Position numbers and translations under genes: made by a program. Below the pieces are notes generated by a model, which had not been told where the DNA came from, ran no database searches, and worked only from the letters and a program-made list of their open reading frames with translations. Source: Bauldia sp. (GTDB taxonomy: Bacteria; Pseudomonadota; Alphaproteobacteria; Rhizobiales; Kaistiaceae). Taken from it: DNA of 58,475 nt. Every line of letters begins with the position of its first letter. The stretch's first letter is position 1. The stretch is taken from positions 1 through 58,475 of the forward strand of contig JAGRKZ010000089.1 of the NCBI GenBank assembly GCA_020442065.1, read 5' to 3'. Shown here one piece after another: positions 11,114 to 19,943 of this stretch.

Positions 11114-11463
11114 CAGCGACCGCCCTCCAGGAAAGCAAGGACCGGACGGGCGGAGACGCCGGGGGCGACCATCGCGGCGCCGAGCACGGCGATGGCCATC
11201 GCGGCGCCGATCGCGGCAAGTGCGGGACGACGAATGGCACGACGGAAACCGCGGGCGAAGCCTCGGGAGGCGCGCGCATCGGTATCGGCCTCGACGATCA
11301 GCGGCCCGCGGCGGATCATGGGCGGCGGTGACGGCGCGACGCCGGTCCGCTCATGGCGGAAGACCCAAGCCGCCGGACAGCGAGGGCAATGCATCAACCG
11401 ACCGGCCGACACCGCCTCGCCGGCCGGCACCAGGATCAACGTCCTGCAGTTCGGGCAGCGCAT
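11113..11463 (-). CDS. zinc-ribbon (MJ0042-type) domain membrane protein
   Basis: A 116-residue protein starting MRCPNCRTLILVP with two CxxC knuckles (C3/C6 and C26/C29), the MJ0042-type zinc-ribbon pattern. A basic middle part leads to one hydrophobic segment near the C-terminus (LAAIGAAMAIAVLGAAMVAP), suggesting a single membrane anchor. The ATG at 11463 is preferred to a frame opening at 11508 because the zinc ribbon begins exactly there in this family. It is divergent from ftsE and lies in the conserved rhizobial zinc-ribbon/hpt/ftsEX neighbourhood. Its role is unknown. Confidence 0.8.
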   Translation of the reverse strand: MRCPNCRTLILVPAGEAVSAGRLMHCPRCPAAWVFRHERTGVAPSPPPMIRRGPLIVEADTDARASRGFARGFRRAIRRPALAAIGAAMAIAVLGAAMVAPGVSARPVLAFLEGGR

Positions 11464-11516
11464 CGGCGAAAATCCCCTGGCAAGTGCTCGAATCGGACGA
11501 CGTTGCACCCGAAACG

Positions 11517-11532
11517 GTTAACGTCCTGGAAA
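11517..11532 (-). promoter_or_regulatory. possible degenerate CtrA half-site upstream of zinc-ribbon/hpt
   Basis: On the minus strand this reads TTTC-N7-TTAAC, a perfect right half and a two-mismatch left half of the CtrA consensus TTAA-N7-TTAAC, about 54 bases upstream of the zinc-ribbon start. Weak on its own; noted because a better site faces ftsE in the same intergenic region. Confidence 0.25.
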
Positions 11533-11604
11533 CCATAATCGGGGAAGTCCGTCCAGTAGCCTGGCTCCATGCCCTGCCACCGCCTTGATCCGGTGGTCAG
11601 ATCG

Positions 11605-11619
11605 TTAACAAGGCCTTAA
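11605..11619 (+). promoter_or_regulatory. CtrA-type box upstream of ftsE
   Basis: TTAA-CAAGGCC-TTAA fits the alphaproteobacterial cell-cycle regulator CtrA motif TTAA-N7-TTAA, 56 bases before the ftsE GTG. TTAA is rare in this GC-rich DNA, which makes the spaced pair notable. A GANTC methylation site (GATTC) lies at 11678. Confidence 0.5.
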
Positions 11620-11674
11620 ACCTGCCCCGGCAAGACTGCACCCGAAATTCGCGGATGGCGAGGCGCGAGCGAGA

Positions 11675-12334
11675 GTGATTCGCTTCGAGAATGTTGGACT
11701 GCGCTACGGCGTCGGGCCTGAGATCCTGCGCGATCTCAGTTTCGACATTCGGCCGCGCTCATTTCAGTTCCTGACCGGGCCGTCGGGCGCGGGCAAGACG
11801 ACGTTGATGCGCCTCATTTTCATGGCAATGAGGCCAACCCGCGGCCTGATCAACGTGTTCGGGCGGGACGCGACCTCGTTGACCAAGAGCGACCTGCCGG
11901 CGGTGCGCCGGCGGATCGGTGTTGTCTTTCAGGATTTCCGACTGCTCGACCATCTCACGACCTTCGAGAACGTCGCCCTCCCCCTCCGCGTGCTCAACAA
12001 AGAGGAGTCGAGCTACCGCACCGACGTGGTGGAGCTGCTGCGCTGGGTCGGGCTCGGCGACCGCATGCACGCCTTCCCGCCAGTGCTCTCGGGCGGCGAA
12101 AAGCAACGTGCGGCGATCGCCCGGGCGCTGATCGGCAAGCCGGAAATCCTGCTCGCCGACGAGCCGACCGGCAACGTCGACCCCCCGCTCGCCCGCCGTC
12201 TCATGCGCCTCTTCGTCGAACTTAACCGCCTCGGAACGTCGGTGGTGATCGCCACCCACGACATCAACCTGATGAACCAGTTCAATGCACGGCGTCTTGT
12301 CATCGAGGAAGGGCGCCTCACCGTCTACGAGTGA
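11675..12334 (+). CDS. ftsE: cell-division ABC-type ATPase FtsE
   Basis: The 219-residue ATPase partners FtsX at the division site, where FtsEX controls peptidoglycan hydrolases. It has Walker A GPSGAGKT (residues 35-42), the Q-loop FQDFRLLDHLTTFENVALPL, signature LSGGEKQRAAIARAL, and Walker B ILLADEPTGNVDP followed by ATHD. Length is normal for FtsE. The start is GTG at 11675. It overlaps or abuts ftsX and is the first gene of the run ftsE-ftsX-ydcF-plsC. The TTAA-N7-TTAA box upstream suggests CtrA-linked cell-cycle control. Confidence 0.95.
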   Translation: MIRFENVGLRYGVGPEILRDLSFDIRPRSFQFLTGPSGAGKTTLMRLIFMAMRPTRGLINVFGRDATSLTKSDLPAVRRRIGVVFQDFRLLDHLTTFENVALPLRVLNKEESSYRTDVVELLRWVGLGDRMHAFPPVLSGGEKQRAAIARALIGKPEILLADEPTGNVDPPLARRLMRLFVELNRLGTSVVIATHDINLMNQFNARRLVIEEGRLTVYE

Positions 12335-13295
12335 GGCTTCCGACCGTGCCCACCAGTTGCAGGTGGCCGCGCATCGCCGCCAGGCGAGGCTTGCCGTGCG
12401 CAAGCCGTCCCAGCTCATTCCCGAAAATACGATGGCGGGTAACGCGCTCACCATCGTCGTCGCCATCATGTGCTTCCTCGCCTGCCTGACGCTGGGCTCG
12501 GTGACGCTGGTGCGGGATGCCTCCCGCGAATGGCAGGGCGACATCCTTCGCGAAGTGACGATCCAGGTCCGACCGTCGGACGGCCGCGATAGCGCCGCCG
12601 ATGCGGCCAAGGCCGCAAGCATCGCCCGGCTCTTCCCCGGCGTAGCGAGCGCCGAAGTGCTCAGCGATCAGGAGAGCAACGCGCTGCTCGAACCCTGGCT
12701 CGGCACCGGTCTCGATCTCAGCGACCTGCCTGTACCGCGGCTGATCGTTGTCCGTGTATCCGATCCTGACAGGGTCGATCTCGCCGAGCTGGGGCTAAAG
12801 ATCAAGGCTGAAGTGCCGACCGCGACGCTTGACGACCACCGGGCCTGGACCTCGCGGATCCAGACCATGGCGAGCGCCACCGTTCTGGTCGGCCTGTCGA
12901 TCCTCGCGCTGGTCTTCGTTGCCACCATCCTCAGCGTCGTCTTCGCCACCCGCGGAGCGATGGCGGGCAACAAGGATGTGGTCTCGGTGCTCCACTTCGT
13001 CGGCGCCGAGGACGGCTACATCGCCCGCGAGTTCCAGCGCCATTTCCTGATGCTCGGCCTGCGCGGCGGGCTTGCCGGCGCCGCCGCCGCGGCCGTGCTA
13101 TTTCTGCTGATGGGCCTGATCCTGGGGCCATCGGTCAGCTCCGGAACCGGCGAACAGATGTCGGCCCTGTTCGGCCGTTTCTCGGTCGGACCCATCGGCT
13201 ATTTCGGCGCACTCGGGATAGCCTTTCTGATCGCAGTCATGACAGCGGTGACGTCGCGGATCGCGGTCTATCGCTACCTCGCCGAAACCGACTGA
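12285..13295 (+). CDS. ftsX: cell-division protein FtsX
   Basis: The transmembrane partner of FtsE. After a basic cytoplasmic N-terminus come a first membrane helix (NALTIVVAIMCFLACLTLGSVTL), a periplasmic loop with VTIQVRPSDGRD and FPGVASAEVLSD, and three further helices ending at VYRYLAETD. The start is uncertain. The longest frame (ATG 12285, 336 residues) overlaps ftsE by 50 bases; TTG 12357 or GTG 12363 would give about 311 residues, closer to the usual alphaproteobacterial length, and I consider a late start more likely. The stop overlaps the ydcF ATG by one base. Confidence 0.9.
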   Translation: MHGVLSSRKGASPSTSEASDRAHQLQVAAHRRQARLAVRKPSQLIPENTMAGNALTIVVAIMCFLACLTLGSVTLVRDASREWQGDILREVTIQVRPSDGRDSAADAAKAASIARLFPGVASAEVLSDQESNALLEPWLGTGLDLSDLPVPRLIVVRVSDPDRVDLAELGLKIKAEVPTATLDDHRAWTSRIQTMASATVLVGLSILALVFVATILSVVFATRGAMAGNKDVVSVLHFVGAEDGYIAREFQRHFLMLGLRGGLAGAAAAAVLFLLMGLILGPSVSSGTGEQMSALFGRFSVGPIGYFGALGIAFLIAVMTAVTSRIAVYRYLAETD

Positions 13296-14017
13296 TGCGT
13301 CATGACACAGCTGCCCGAGCAGCTTTTGCTGCTAGGATGCGAATCGGCATGAGCGAGGCAGTGCAGGCGGCCGCTACAGCTGACCCGGCCGGGAAGGCGC
13401 GAAAGCGTCGGCCCGTGCGGCGGGTGTTGCTCGCCCTCGCCGGAGCGGCCGTGGTTGGCGTCGGCGTCGGCTTCCTCGCCTTCGCCGATCTTGTCGCGAG
13501 CACGCAGCCCCCCGACAACCCGCGCGCCGACGGGATCGTCGTCCTGACCGGCGACACTGCCAGGATCGACGGTGCGCTCGCGCTCCTCGCCGAGGGCCGG
13601 GCCGAGCGTCTGTTGATTTCCGGAGTCAACCCGACCGTCAGCCGCGATACCATCGCCCGGATAGTCGCCCCCGAACTCCGCCCGGCGCTCGATTGCTGCG
13701 TCGACATCGACCACGCCCGCGATACCATCGAGAACGCAAGCTCCACCGGCCAATGGGCTGCCGACCGAAACTTCTCCTCGCTGATCGTGGTCACCAGCGA
13801 CTATCACATGCCGCGCAGCATGGCAGAGCTGGGCGATGCCATGCCCGACGTGGAACTGATCGCCTTCCCGGTGGCGAGCCCGGATCTCGATCTCAAGGCC
13901 TGGTGGCGCAACCGCGCGGCATTCACGATTCTGGCCCGCGAATACGGCAAGTACCTTGCCGCCGAGGCACGGCTTCACCTCCCCACCGGTCGGACAGCCA
14001 CCGCCGCCGGCCTCTGA
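13295..14017 (+). CDS. YdcF/ElyC/SanA-family membrane-anchored protein
   Basis: A 240-residue protein with one N-terminal membrane helix (VRRVLLALAGAAVVGVGVGF) and a DUF218 domain: ADGIVVLTGDTARIDGALALL, RLLISGVNP, and SSLIVVTSDYHMPRSMAEL. The domain faces the periplasm and in relatives is tied to envelope or peptidoglycan homeostasis. The ATG at 13295 overlaps the ftsX stop (TGATG); an alternative ATG at 13349 would shorten the basic tail by 18 residues. Position downstream of ftsEX fits an envelope role. Confidence 0.87.
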   Translation: MRHDTAARAAFAARMRIGMSEAVQAAATADPAGKARKRRPVRRVLLALAGAAVVGVGVGFLAFADLVASTQPPDNPRADGIVVLTGDTARIDGALALLAEGRAERLLISGVNPTVSRDTIARIVAPELRPALDCCVDIDHARDTIENASSTGQWAADRNFSSLIVVTSDYHMPRSMAELGDAMPDVELIAFPVASPDLDLKAWWRNRAAFTILAREYGKYLAAEARLHLPTGRTATAAGL

Positions 14018-14031
14018 ATGCGCGGCCGACC

Positions 14032-14817
14032 GTGATCACCACCCTTCGATCGGCGCTGTTCACCGCGACGTTCTTTGTGACGACGGCGGTGATGTCGCTG
14101 ATCGGTGCACCGGTCTTCCTGTTCCTGTCGCAGCAGGCCGGCGTCCGCTACACCCAGCTGTGGGGCCGGGTGTCGCTGCTCCTCCTTCGCGTGCTCGCCG
14201 GCATCCGGCTGGAGGTACGGGGCCGCGAGCACTTGCCGGCGGGTCCGGTGCTGGTCGCGGCCAAGCACCAGTCGGCCTTCGAGACCTTCGCGCTGCTGCC
14301 GCTCCTCGTCTGCCCAACCATGGTGATGAAGGTCGAGCTTCTCAAGATTCCGCTGTTCGGTGCCTACAGCCGCATGACCGGGATGATCCTCGTCGACCGC
14401 ATGAAAGGGAGCGTCGCGCTCCGCGACATGGTGCAGCGCGGCCGCGAGGAGACTGCCAAGGGCCGGCAGATCGCGATCTTTCCGGAAGGAACCCGCCGGG
14501 CCTCGGGAGCGGCGCCAGCCTACCAGCCAGGCGTGGCGCTCCTCTACAAGGGTCTCGGCTTGCCGGCGGTTCCCGCGGCCCTCAATTCCGGACTGTTCTG
14601 GCCGCGCCGGAGCTTCCGCAAGTATCCGGGCACGATCGTCATCGAGTTCCTGCCGCCGATCGAGCCCGGGCTTGACTCCCGGGCCTTTCTGGGGCGGCTG
14701 GAGACGGCCATCGAGACCGGCACCGACCGGCTGCTCGCCGAAGCGGCGCATTCGGCTCGGCCACCGCCGCTCCCGGCGGAGGCGCGCGAGCGCCTTGCGG
14801 CGATGGGACCCGGCTAG
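14032..14817 (+). CDS. plsC: 1-acyl-sn-glycerol-3-phosphate acyltransferase
   Basis: The 261-residue membrane enzyme acylates lysophosphatidate to phosphatidate. It has an N-terminal hydrophobic helix (ATFFVTTAVMSLIGAPVFLFL), acyltransferase block I KHQSAFETFAL (HX4E, the form common in alphaproteobacteria rather than HX4D), block II around GMILVDRMKG, and block III IFPEGTRRASG. A GTG at 14032 is chosen because it lies 14 bases after the ydcF stop and directly precedes the hydrophobic helix. Its stop overlaps the end of the convergent chaC by four bases. Confidence 0.9.
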   Translation: MITTLRSALFTATFFVTTAVMSLIGAPVFLFLSQQAGVRYTQLWGRVSLLLLRVLAGIRLEVRGREHLPAGPVLVAAKHQSAFETFALLPLLVCPTMVMKVELLKIPLFGAYSRMTGMILVDRMKGSVALRDMVQRGREETAKGRQIAIFPEGTRRASGAAPAYQPGVALLYKGLGLPAVPAALNSGLFWPRRSFRKYPGTIVIEFLPPIEPGLDSRAFLGRLETAIETGTDRLLAEAAHSARPPPLPAEARERLAAMGPG

Positions 14818-15356
14818 ACCCTCTCGGTATCGCCCGCCAGCAGCGCCGCGGCGACCTTCTCAAGAACCAGATCGCGGACGCCAAGGCTGCGGAGGTGGCG
14901 GGCGGTACTGACGACGTAGTCGGCGTTCGCACCGGACTGCCCGCGGCTGTGACGAACATGGTGCAAGATCGCCTCGGGCGACAGCGTCCCGGCGTATTGG
15001 CGGTGGTCACGGTCGACGACGTAGGTGAGCGCGCGCACGACCGGACGGCCGGACGCATCGAGCCGGATCGCGCGATATTCCTCGCGATAGACGTCGGTGA
15101 CCAGCTCCCGCTCGCGAAGATAGGCGACCACGGCCTCGCGGTCGGCAGCGGCGACCCGGTAGGCGACCCCCCGGCACGAGCCGCCACGGTCGAGCCCGAG
15201 CACGAGGCCAGGGTGCTCGCGAGTGCCGCGGTGGACCCAGGACCAGACGCAGAGCGAGCGCCGCAAGCCGGAAAGGTGGGCGGCGACGTGCTCGACGGAG
15301 TCGAATCCGGGCCGCCACATCAGCGAGCCGTACCCGAAGACCCAGAGATCGGACAT
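14814..15356 (-). CDS. ChaC-type gamma-glutamylcyclotransferase
   Basis: A 180-residue cytoplasmic protein starting MSDLWVFGYGSLMWRPGF, the substrate-binding YGSL motif of the ChaC family, which cleaves glutathione to 5-oxoproline and Cys-Gly. Further conserved stretches are LVLGLDRGGSCRGVAYRV, YREEYRAIRLDASG and ADYVVSTARHLRSLGV. Length suits the family. It is tail-to-tail with plsC and stands 36 bases from tyrC on the same strand. Confidence 0.9.
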   Translation of the reverse strand: MSDLWVFGYGSLMWRPGFDSVEHVAAHLSGLRRSLCVWSWVHRGTREHPGLVLGLDRGGSCRGVAYRVAAADREAVVAYLRERELVTDVYREEYRAIRLDASGRPVVRALTYVVDRDHRQYAGTLSPEAILHHVRHSRGQSGANADYVVSTARHLRSLGVRDLVLEKVAAALLAGDTERV

Positions 15357-15391
15357 GGCTGAGACCGGTCGTCCGGAGCGGCGACAGGCCG

Positions 15392-16330
15392 CTACCCCGG
15401 GGCGTCCTCACCGCTACCGTGCGGGCGGCCGAAGTCCGGCGCGTCGGTCTCCTGCCCGGCGGCGATGATGCCGCGACGGATGGCACGGGTGCGGGTGAAC
15501 AGCTCAAACAGCGCGTCGCCCTCCCCGTAGCGGATGTTGCGCTGAAGCGCGGCAAGATCCTCGGTGAAACGGCCGAGCATCTCGAGCACGGCCTCCCGGT
15601 TGTTGAGGAAGACGTCGCGCCACATGGTCGGGTCGGACGCGGCAATTCGGGTGAAGTCCCGGAACCCGCCGGCCGAGAACTTCATCACCTCGGACTGGGT
15701 GACCGTCTCGAGATGGGCGGCGGTGCCAACGATGTTGTAGGCGATGAGATGCGGGACATGGCTGGTGATGGCCAGCACGAGGTCATGGTGTTCCGGCGTC
15801 ATCACTTCGACATTGGCCCCAAGCCGGCGCCAGAAGTCGTGAAGACGCTCGACCGCCTCCGCGTCGGTGCCCGGCGGCGGGGTGAGGATGCACCAGCGGT
15901 TGTCGAACAGCGCGGCGAAGCCGGCATCGGGACCCGAATACTCGGTCCCGGCGACAGGGTGGGCGGGTACGAAGTGTACGAACGCCGGCAAGTGGGGGGC
16001 GACCTGGGCGACGACCGAGGCCTTGACCGAGCCGACATCGGAGACGATCGCGCCCGGCTTCAGCGCCGGCGCGATCGCCGCGGCGGCGGCGCCCGACGCA
16101 CCGACCGGGATGCAGAGGATGACCGCATCGGCGTCGCGCACAGCATCGGCGGGGTCGGCGTGATAGCTGTCGCCAAGGCCGAGCGCCTCGGCCCGGGCCA
16201 GCGTCGCCGGGGTGCGGCTGTGGATGGCAATGTGGCCGGCGGCATGCGCCCGGCGCGCGGCATGGGAGATCGACGATCCAATCAGGCCGATGCCGATCAG
16301 CGCCAGACGAGGGAAGGCCGGCTCGGTCAT
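15392..16330 (-). CDS. prephenate/arogenate dehydrogenase (TyrC/TyrA family)
   Basis: The 312-residue enzyme makes tyrosine precursors by NAD(P)-dependent oxidative decarboxylation. The Rossmann loop GIGLIGSS is at the N-terminus (LALIGIGLIGSSISHAARRA), then VGSVKASV, FVPAHPVAGTEYSGPDAGF with the catalytic His, and TSHVPHLIAYNIVG. No chorismate mutase or ACT domain is present, as in rhizobial TyrC. The ATG at 16330 overlaps the hisC stop by one base, ruling out the longer in-frame opening to 16600, which would run inside hisC. It pairs with the aminotransferase upstream for tyrosine synthesis. Confidence 0.92.
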   Translation of the reverse strand: MTEPAFPRLALIGIGLIGSSISHAARRAHAAGHIAIHSRTPATLARAEALGLGDSYHADPADAVRDADAVILCIPVGASGAAAAAIAPALKPGAIVSDVGSVKASVVAQVAPHLPAFVHFVPAHPVAGTEYSGPDAGFAALFDNRWCILTPPPGTDAEAVERLHDFWRRLGANVEVMTPEHHDLVLAITSHVPHLIAYNIVGTAAHLETVTQSEVMKFSAGGFRDFTRIAASDPTMWRDVFLNNREAVLEMLGRFTEDLAALQRNIRYGEGDALFELFTRTRAIRRGIIAAGQETDAPDFGRPHGSGEDAPG

Positions 16331-17445
16331 CACGCTGCCTTCGACTGCGCCGCAAACGCGGCGAGCGCGGCGAGCGTGACTTCGTTCGCTTCCGCCGTGC
16401 CGATAGTCATGCGAAGCGCGTTGGGCAGCCCGTAGGCCTCGACCCGCCGGAGCACGATGCCGCGCTCGAAGAGGAACGCATCGGCATCGGCGGCGGTACG
16501 GCCCGGCGTGTCGGGAAAGTGGATGAGAACGAAATTCGCTACGCTTGGCGTCACCGTGAACCCGAGCCGGGCGACGGCGTCGGCCACCCTGGGCAGCCAC
16601 TCGGCATTGTGGGCGGCGGCGCGCTCGATGTGGGCGCGATCACGGAGCGAGGCGACACCCGCGGCTATCGCCGGCGCCGAGACGTTGAACGGCCCACGGA
16701 TGCGGTTGATCGCATCGACGACGCCGGCGGGCGCATAGCACCAGCCGACCCGCAGCCCGGCAAGACCGTGGATCTTCGAGAAGGTGCGAGTCATCACGAC
16801 GTTCTCGGCCGTCGCCGCAAGTTCGATGCCGCTCTCGTAGTCGTTGCGCTGGACGTACTCGGCATAGGCTGCATCGAGCACGAGCACCACGTCCGACGGC
16901 AGGGCGGCGTGCAGGCGCCGCACCTCGTCGAACGGCAGGTAGGTGCCGGTCGGGTTGTTGGGATTGGCGATGTAGACCACGCGCGTGCGGTCGCTGACGC
17001 GGGCAAGAATGGCGTCGACATCGGTGGTGAGATGACGCTCCGGCGCAACGACGGGAATCCCGCCCGCGGCGCGGATCGCGATCGGATAGATGGCAAATCC
17101 GTGTTCGGTGTAGATGCCCTCGTCGCCGGGGCCGATGAAGGCGTGGGCGATGAGGTAGAGAAGGTCGTCGGAGCCGGCACCGCAGACAATGCGCTCGGCA
17201 TTGAGGCCGAAGGTGTCGGAGATCGCCTCGCGCAGCTGACGCTGCGAACCATCGGGATAGAGGTCGAGCTTCGACCCTGTGTCGCGATAGGCCGCAATCG
17301 CTGCAGGGCTTGGGCCGAGCGGGGTCTCGTTCGACGACAGCTTATGCAGTCGCACGCCGTCGGGCGCCTTGGACCGGCCCGGTACATAGGCCGCAATGTC
17401 GAGCACGCCGGGGCGCGGGCCCGGACGGACTGGTCTCTGGTTCAT
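16330..17445 (-). CDS. hisC: histidinol-phosphate / aromatic aminotransferase
   Basis: The 371-residue fold-type I PLP enzyme has [11 protein letters not shown] near the N-terminus, [12 protein letters not shown] (residues 159-170), DAAYAEYV, and the PLP lysine K224 in [16 protein letters not shown]. HisC uses glutamate to aminate imidazole-acetol phosphate and often also aromatic keto acids. The ATG at 17445 is supported by GGGAG upstream. It is coupled to tyrC, which suggests service in tyrosine and phenylalanine synthesis as well as histidine. It is divergent from metX. Confidence 0.92.
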   Translation of the reverse strand: MNQRPVRPGPRPGVLDIAAYVPGRSKAPDGVRLHKLSSNETPLGPSPAAIAAYRDTGSKLDLYPDGSQRQLREAISDTFGLNAERIVCGAGSDDLLYLIAHAFIGPGDEGIYTEHGFAIYPIAIRAAGGIPVVAPERHLTTDVDAILARVSDRTRVVYIANPNNPTGTYLPFDEVRRLHAALPSDVVLVLDAAYAEYVQRNDYESGIELAATAENVVMTRTFSKIHGLAGLRVGWCYAPAGVVDAINRIRGPFNVSAPAIAAGVASLRDRAHIERAAAHNAEWLPRVADAVARLGFTVTPSVANFVLIHFPDTPGRTAADADAFLFERGIVLRRVEAYGLPNALRMTIGTAEANEVTLAALAAFAAQSKAA

Positions 17446-17510
17446 GCCTTGAGGCTCCCTTCGAGCGCGGGCATTCATAGGCAAGCGATGGTGCAAAATC
17501 AAAGAAAACA

Positions 17511-17539
17511 TTGACAGTTCAGGGGCTCGCACCTAGCAA
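17511..17539 (+). promoter_or_regulatory. predicted promoter of metX
   Basis: TTGACA (17511-17516), a 17-base spacer, and TAGCAA (17534-17539). The -35 element coincides with the TTG that opens the longest metX frame, arguing that this TTG is not the translation start. Confidence 0.45.
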
Positions 17540-17561
17540 GCCGAAGGATCATGTGACGACC

Positions 17562-18764
17562 ATGCCGATACGCAGCGACCCTGCCCCGGCGGCCATAGCG
17601 CCGGGCGCGCGCGGAAACGACGCGCTCGACCAGGCTGACCACCCGGCGAGCGAGGTACTGCGTTTTGGCCCGGACCAGCCTCTCCGGCTCGATTCCGGCC
17701 GCCAGATCGACCACCTGCAGATTGCCTACCAGACCTATGGCACGCTCAACGCCGACCGATCCAACGCCATCCTCATCTGCCACGCGCTGACCGGCGACCA
17801 GCACGTCGCAAGCCGCCATCCGGTGACCGGCAAGCCGGGCTGGTGGTCGGACATGGTCGGCTCGGGCAAGCCGATCGACACCGACCGCTATTTCGTCATC
17901 TGCTCGAACGTGGTTGGGAGCTGCATGGGGACCACCGGCCCCGCCTCAACCAACCCCGCAACCGGCGAGCCCTACGGCCTCGACCTTCCGGTCATCACCA
18001 TCCGCGACATGGTGCGGGCACAGGTCAAGCTCATCGACCATTTCGGCATCGAGACGCTGTTTTCGGTGGCGGGCGGCTCGATGGGCGGAATGCAGGTTCT
18101 GCAGTGGGCATCGACCTACCCCGAACGGGTGTTTTCGGCGCTGCCGATCGCGGCTGGCGCCAAGCATTCGTCCCAGAACATCGCGTTCCACGAAGTCGGC
18201 CGCCAGGCGGTGATGGCCGACCCGGAATGGCGGGGCGGCCGATATTTCCGTGAGGGCACGAGCCCCAAAAAGGGGTTGGCAGTGGCGCGCATGGCCGCGC
18301 ACATCACGTACCTCAGCGACGATGCGCTGCACCGCAAGTTCGGGCGAAACCTCCAGGATCGCGACAAGCCGACCTTCGGCTTTGACGCCGACTTCCAGAT
18401 CGAATCGTACCTGCGGCACCAGGGGATGACGTTCGTCGACCGGTTCGACGCCAATTCATATCTCTACCTTACCCGGGCAATGGACTATTTCGACCTTGCC
18501 GCGGATTTCGACGGCCGCCTTGCTAACGCCTTCAAGGGCACGCGGACGCGATTCTGCGTGGTCTCCTTCACCTCGGACTGGCTGTTCCCGACGGTCGAGA
18601 GCAAGGCGGTGGTCCGCGCCCTCAATGCCGCTGCGGCCAGTGTCAGCTTCGTCGAGATCGAGACCGACCGCGGCCACGACGCGTTTCTCCTCGACGAGCC
18701 AGAACTGTTCGCCACCATCCGCGGCTTCCTTTCGTCGGCTGCGCATGCCCGTGGAATCGTCTGA
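17562..18764 (+). CDS. metX: homoserine O-acetyltransferase (MetX)
   Basis: This roughly 400-residue alpha/beta-hydrolase activates homoserine for methionine synthesis. It shows [11 protein letters not shown], the nucleophile serine in [27 protein letters not shown], the Asp in FTSDWLFP, and the His in [13 protein letters not shown]. MetX-like enzymes can use acetyl- or succinyl-CoA; acetyl is the default for alphaproteobacteria. The start is ambiguous: ATG 17562 is given, but GTG 17553, four bases after GAAGGA, is possible; TTG 17511 is a predicted -35 box. It is followed 4 bases later by metW, its usual partner. Confidence 0.94.
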   Translation: MPIRSDPAPAAIAPGARGNDALDQADHPASEVLRFGPDQPLRLDSGRQIDHLQIAYQTYGTLNADRSNAILICHALTGDQHVASRHPVTGKPGWWSDMVGSGKPIDTDRYFVICSNVVGSCMGTTGPASTNPATGEPYGLDLPVITIRDMVRAQVKLIDHFGIETLFSVAGGSMGGMQVLQWASTYPERVFSALPIAAGAKHSSQNIAFHEVGRQAVMADPEWRGGRYFREGTSPKKGLAVARMAAHITYLSDDALHRKFGRNLQDRDKPTFGFDADFQIESYLRHQGMTFVDRFDANSYLYLTRAMDYFDLAADFDGRLANAFKGTRTRFCVVSFTSDWLFPTVESKAVVRALNAAAASVSFVEIETDRGHDAFLLDEPELFATIRGFLSSAAHARGIV

Positions 18765-18768
18765 CGCC

Positions 18769-19401
18769 ATGAACGCGCCCTCGACGCAACCGCCGCGCAA
18801 CGTCGCCCGCGTCGACCATCTCGCTATCGCCGAGTTGGTGACGCCGGGAACGCGCGTGCTCGACGTCGGCTGCGGCGACGGCCAGCTCCTGACGCTGCTC
18901 GAGGCGACCCGCGGTATTGACGGCCGCGGCATCGAGATCAGCCAGAAGGGGGTCAACGAGTGCGTGGCCCGCGGCCTTTCGGTGATCCAGGGCGACGCCG
19001 ACACCGACCTCGTCGACTATCCCGACGACGCCTTCGACTATGTCATCCTCAGCCAGACGCTCCAAGCCACCCGCCGCCCCCGGCACGTCGTCGAACAGAT
19101 GCTGCGCATCGGGCAGAAGGCGATCGTCTCCTTCCCCAATTTCGGCAACTGGCGCATCCGCGGACTGATCACCTTCACCGGACGCATGCCGGTGACTGGC
19201 AACCTGCCGCACACCTGGTACGACACCCCCAATATCCACTTCTGTACGATCCGCGACTTCGTGGCCCTGTGCGACGAGGTTCACGCCAAGATCGAACGGG
19301 GCATCGCGCTCAACGCCCATGGCCAGCGCATCGGCCTCAATGCGCCATGGTGGTTCTGGAACCTGTTCGGACAGCAGGCCGTGTTCCTGCTGAGCCGCTG
19401 A
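18769..19401 (+). CDS. metW: methionine biosynthesis protein MetW
   Basis: The 210-residue methyltransferase-fold protein has VTPGTRVLDVGCGDGQLL (SAM-binding loop GCGDG), GRGIEISQKGVNECV, LSQTLQATRRPRHVVEQMLRIG, and the family-typical SFPNFGNWRIRGLITFTGRMP and TPNIHFCTIRDF. MetW acts with MetX in homoserine activation in many proteobacteria. The ATG at 18769 lies 4 bases after the metX stop, so they are one transcription unit. Confidence 0.94.
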   Translation: MNAPSTQPPRNVARVDHLAIAELVTPGTRVLDVGCGDGQLLTLLEATRGIDGRGIEISQKGVNECVARGLSVIQGDADTDLVDYPDDAFDYVILSQTLQATRRPRHVVEQMLRIGQKAIVSFPNFGNWRIRGLITFTGRMPVTGNLPHTWYDTPNIHFCTIRDFVALCDEVHAKIERGIALNAHGQRIGLNAPWWFWNLFGQQAVFLLSR

Positions 19402-19403
19402 CC

Positions 19404-19943
19404 ATGCGCCCGGCGGACACCCGTCCGGCGCTCTCGGTCATCATCGCCGACATCACCACCCTTGCGGTCGACGCCATCGTCAATGCCGCGAATTCGTCAC
19501 TGCTCGGCTGCGGGGTCGACGGAGCGATCCACCGCGCCGCAGGCCCCGGACTCCTCGCCGAATGCCGGACGCTGGGCGGCTGCCCGACTGGCGAGGCGCG
19601 GATGTCCCGCGGCTACAACCCCAGGGCCCGGCGCGTCATTCACACCGTCGGGCCGATCTGGTGCGGCGGCGACGCTGACGAGGACCAATTGCTCGCGGCG
19701 TGCTATCAATCGTCGTTGAGACTGGCGGCCAGGCATGGTCTTGCCACGATCGCCTTCCCGGCGATCTCGACCGGCATCTACGGATTTCCCGCCGAGCGGG
19801 CGGCGGCGATTGCGGTCAGGACAGTGGTGGGCGAAACCGACGAGGGAACGGGCGCGTTGGAGAAGGTGCTCTTCTGCTGCTTTGATCGGCATGCCGCCCG
19901 GTATCACGAGGCAGCGCTCCTGCAGCTCGGTGGAGCGCTGTGA
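19404..19943 (+). CDS. macro-domain O-acetyl-ADP-ribose deacetylase
   Basis: A 179-residue single macro domain with VDAIVNAANSSLLGCGVDG (catalytic Asn and ADP-ribose loop), AIHRAAGPGLLAECR, CPTGEARMSRGY, RRVIHTVGPIW, and IAFPAISTGIYGFP. Enzymes of this MacroD/YmdB class remove O-acetyl or mono-ADP-ribose groups. It begins two bases after the metW stop and ends overlapping the next start, so it is probably co-transcribed with metXW; this is a genomic association with no obvious pathway link. Confidence 0.93.
   Translation: MRPADTRPALSVIIADITTLAVDAIVNAANSSLLGCGVDGAIHRAAGPGLLAECRTLGGCPTGEARMSRGYNPRARRVIHTVGPIWCGGDADEDQLLAACYQSSLRLAARHGLATIAFPAISTGIYGFPAERAAAIAVRTVVGETDEGTGALEKVLFCCFDRHAARYHEAALLQLGGAL

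Noticed and set aside
17446-17561. A possible SAM-II riboswitch upstream of metX
   Set aside because: SAM-II elements often precede metX in this class, but I could not find the conserved stem and GCUAAA-type core; a simple promoter explains the region.
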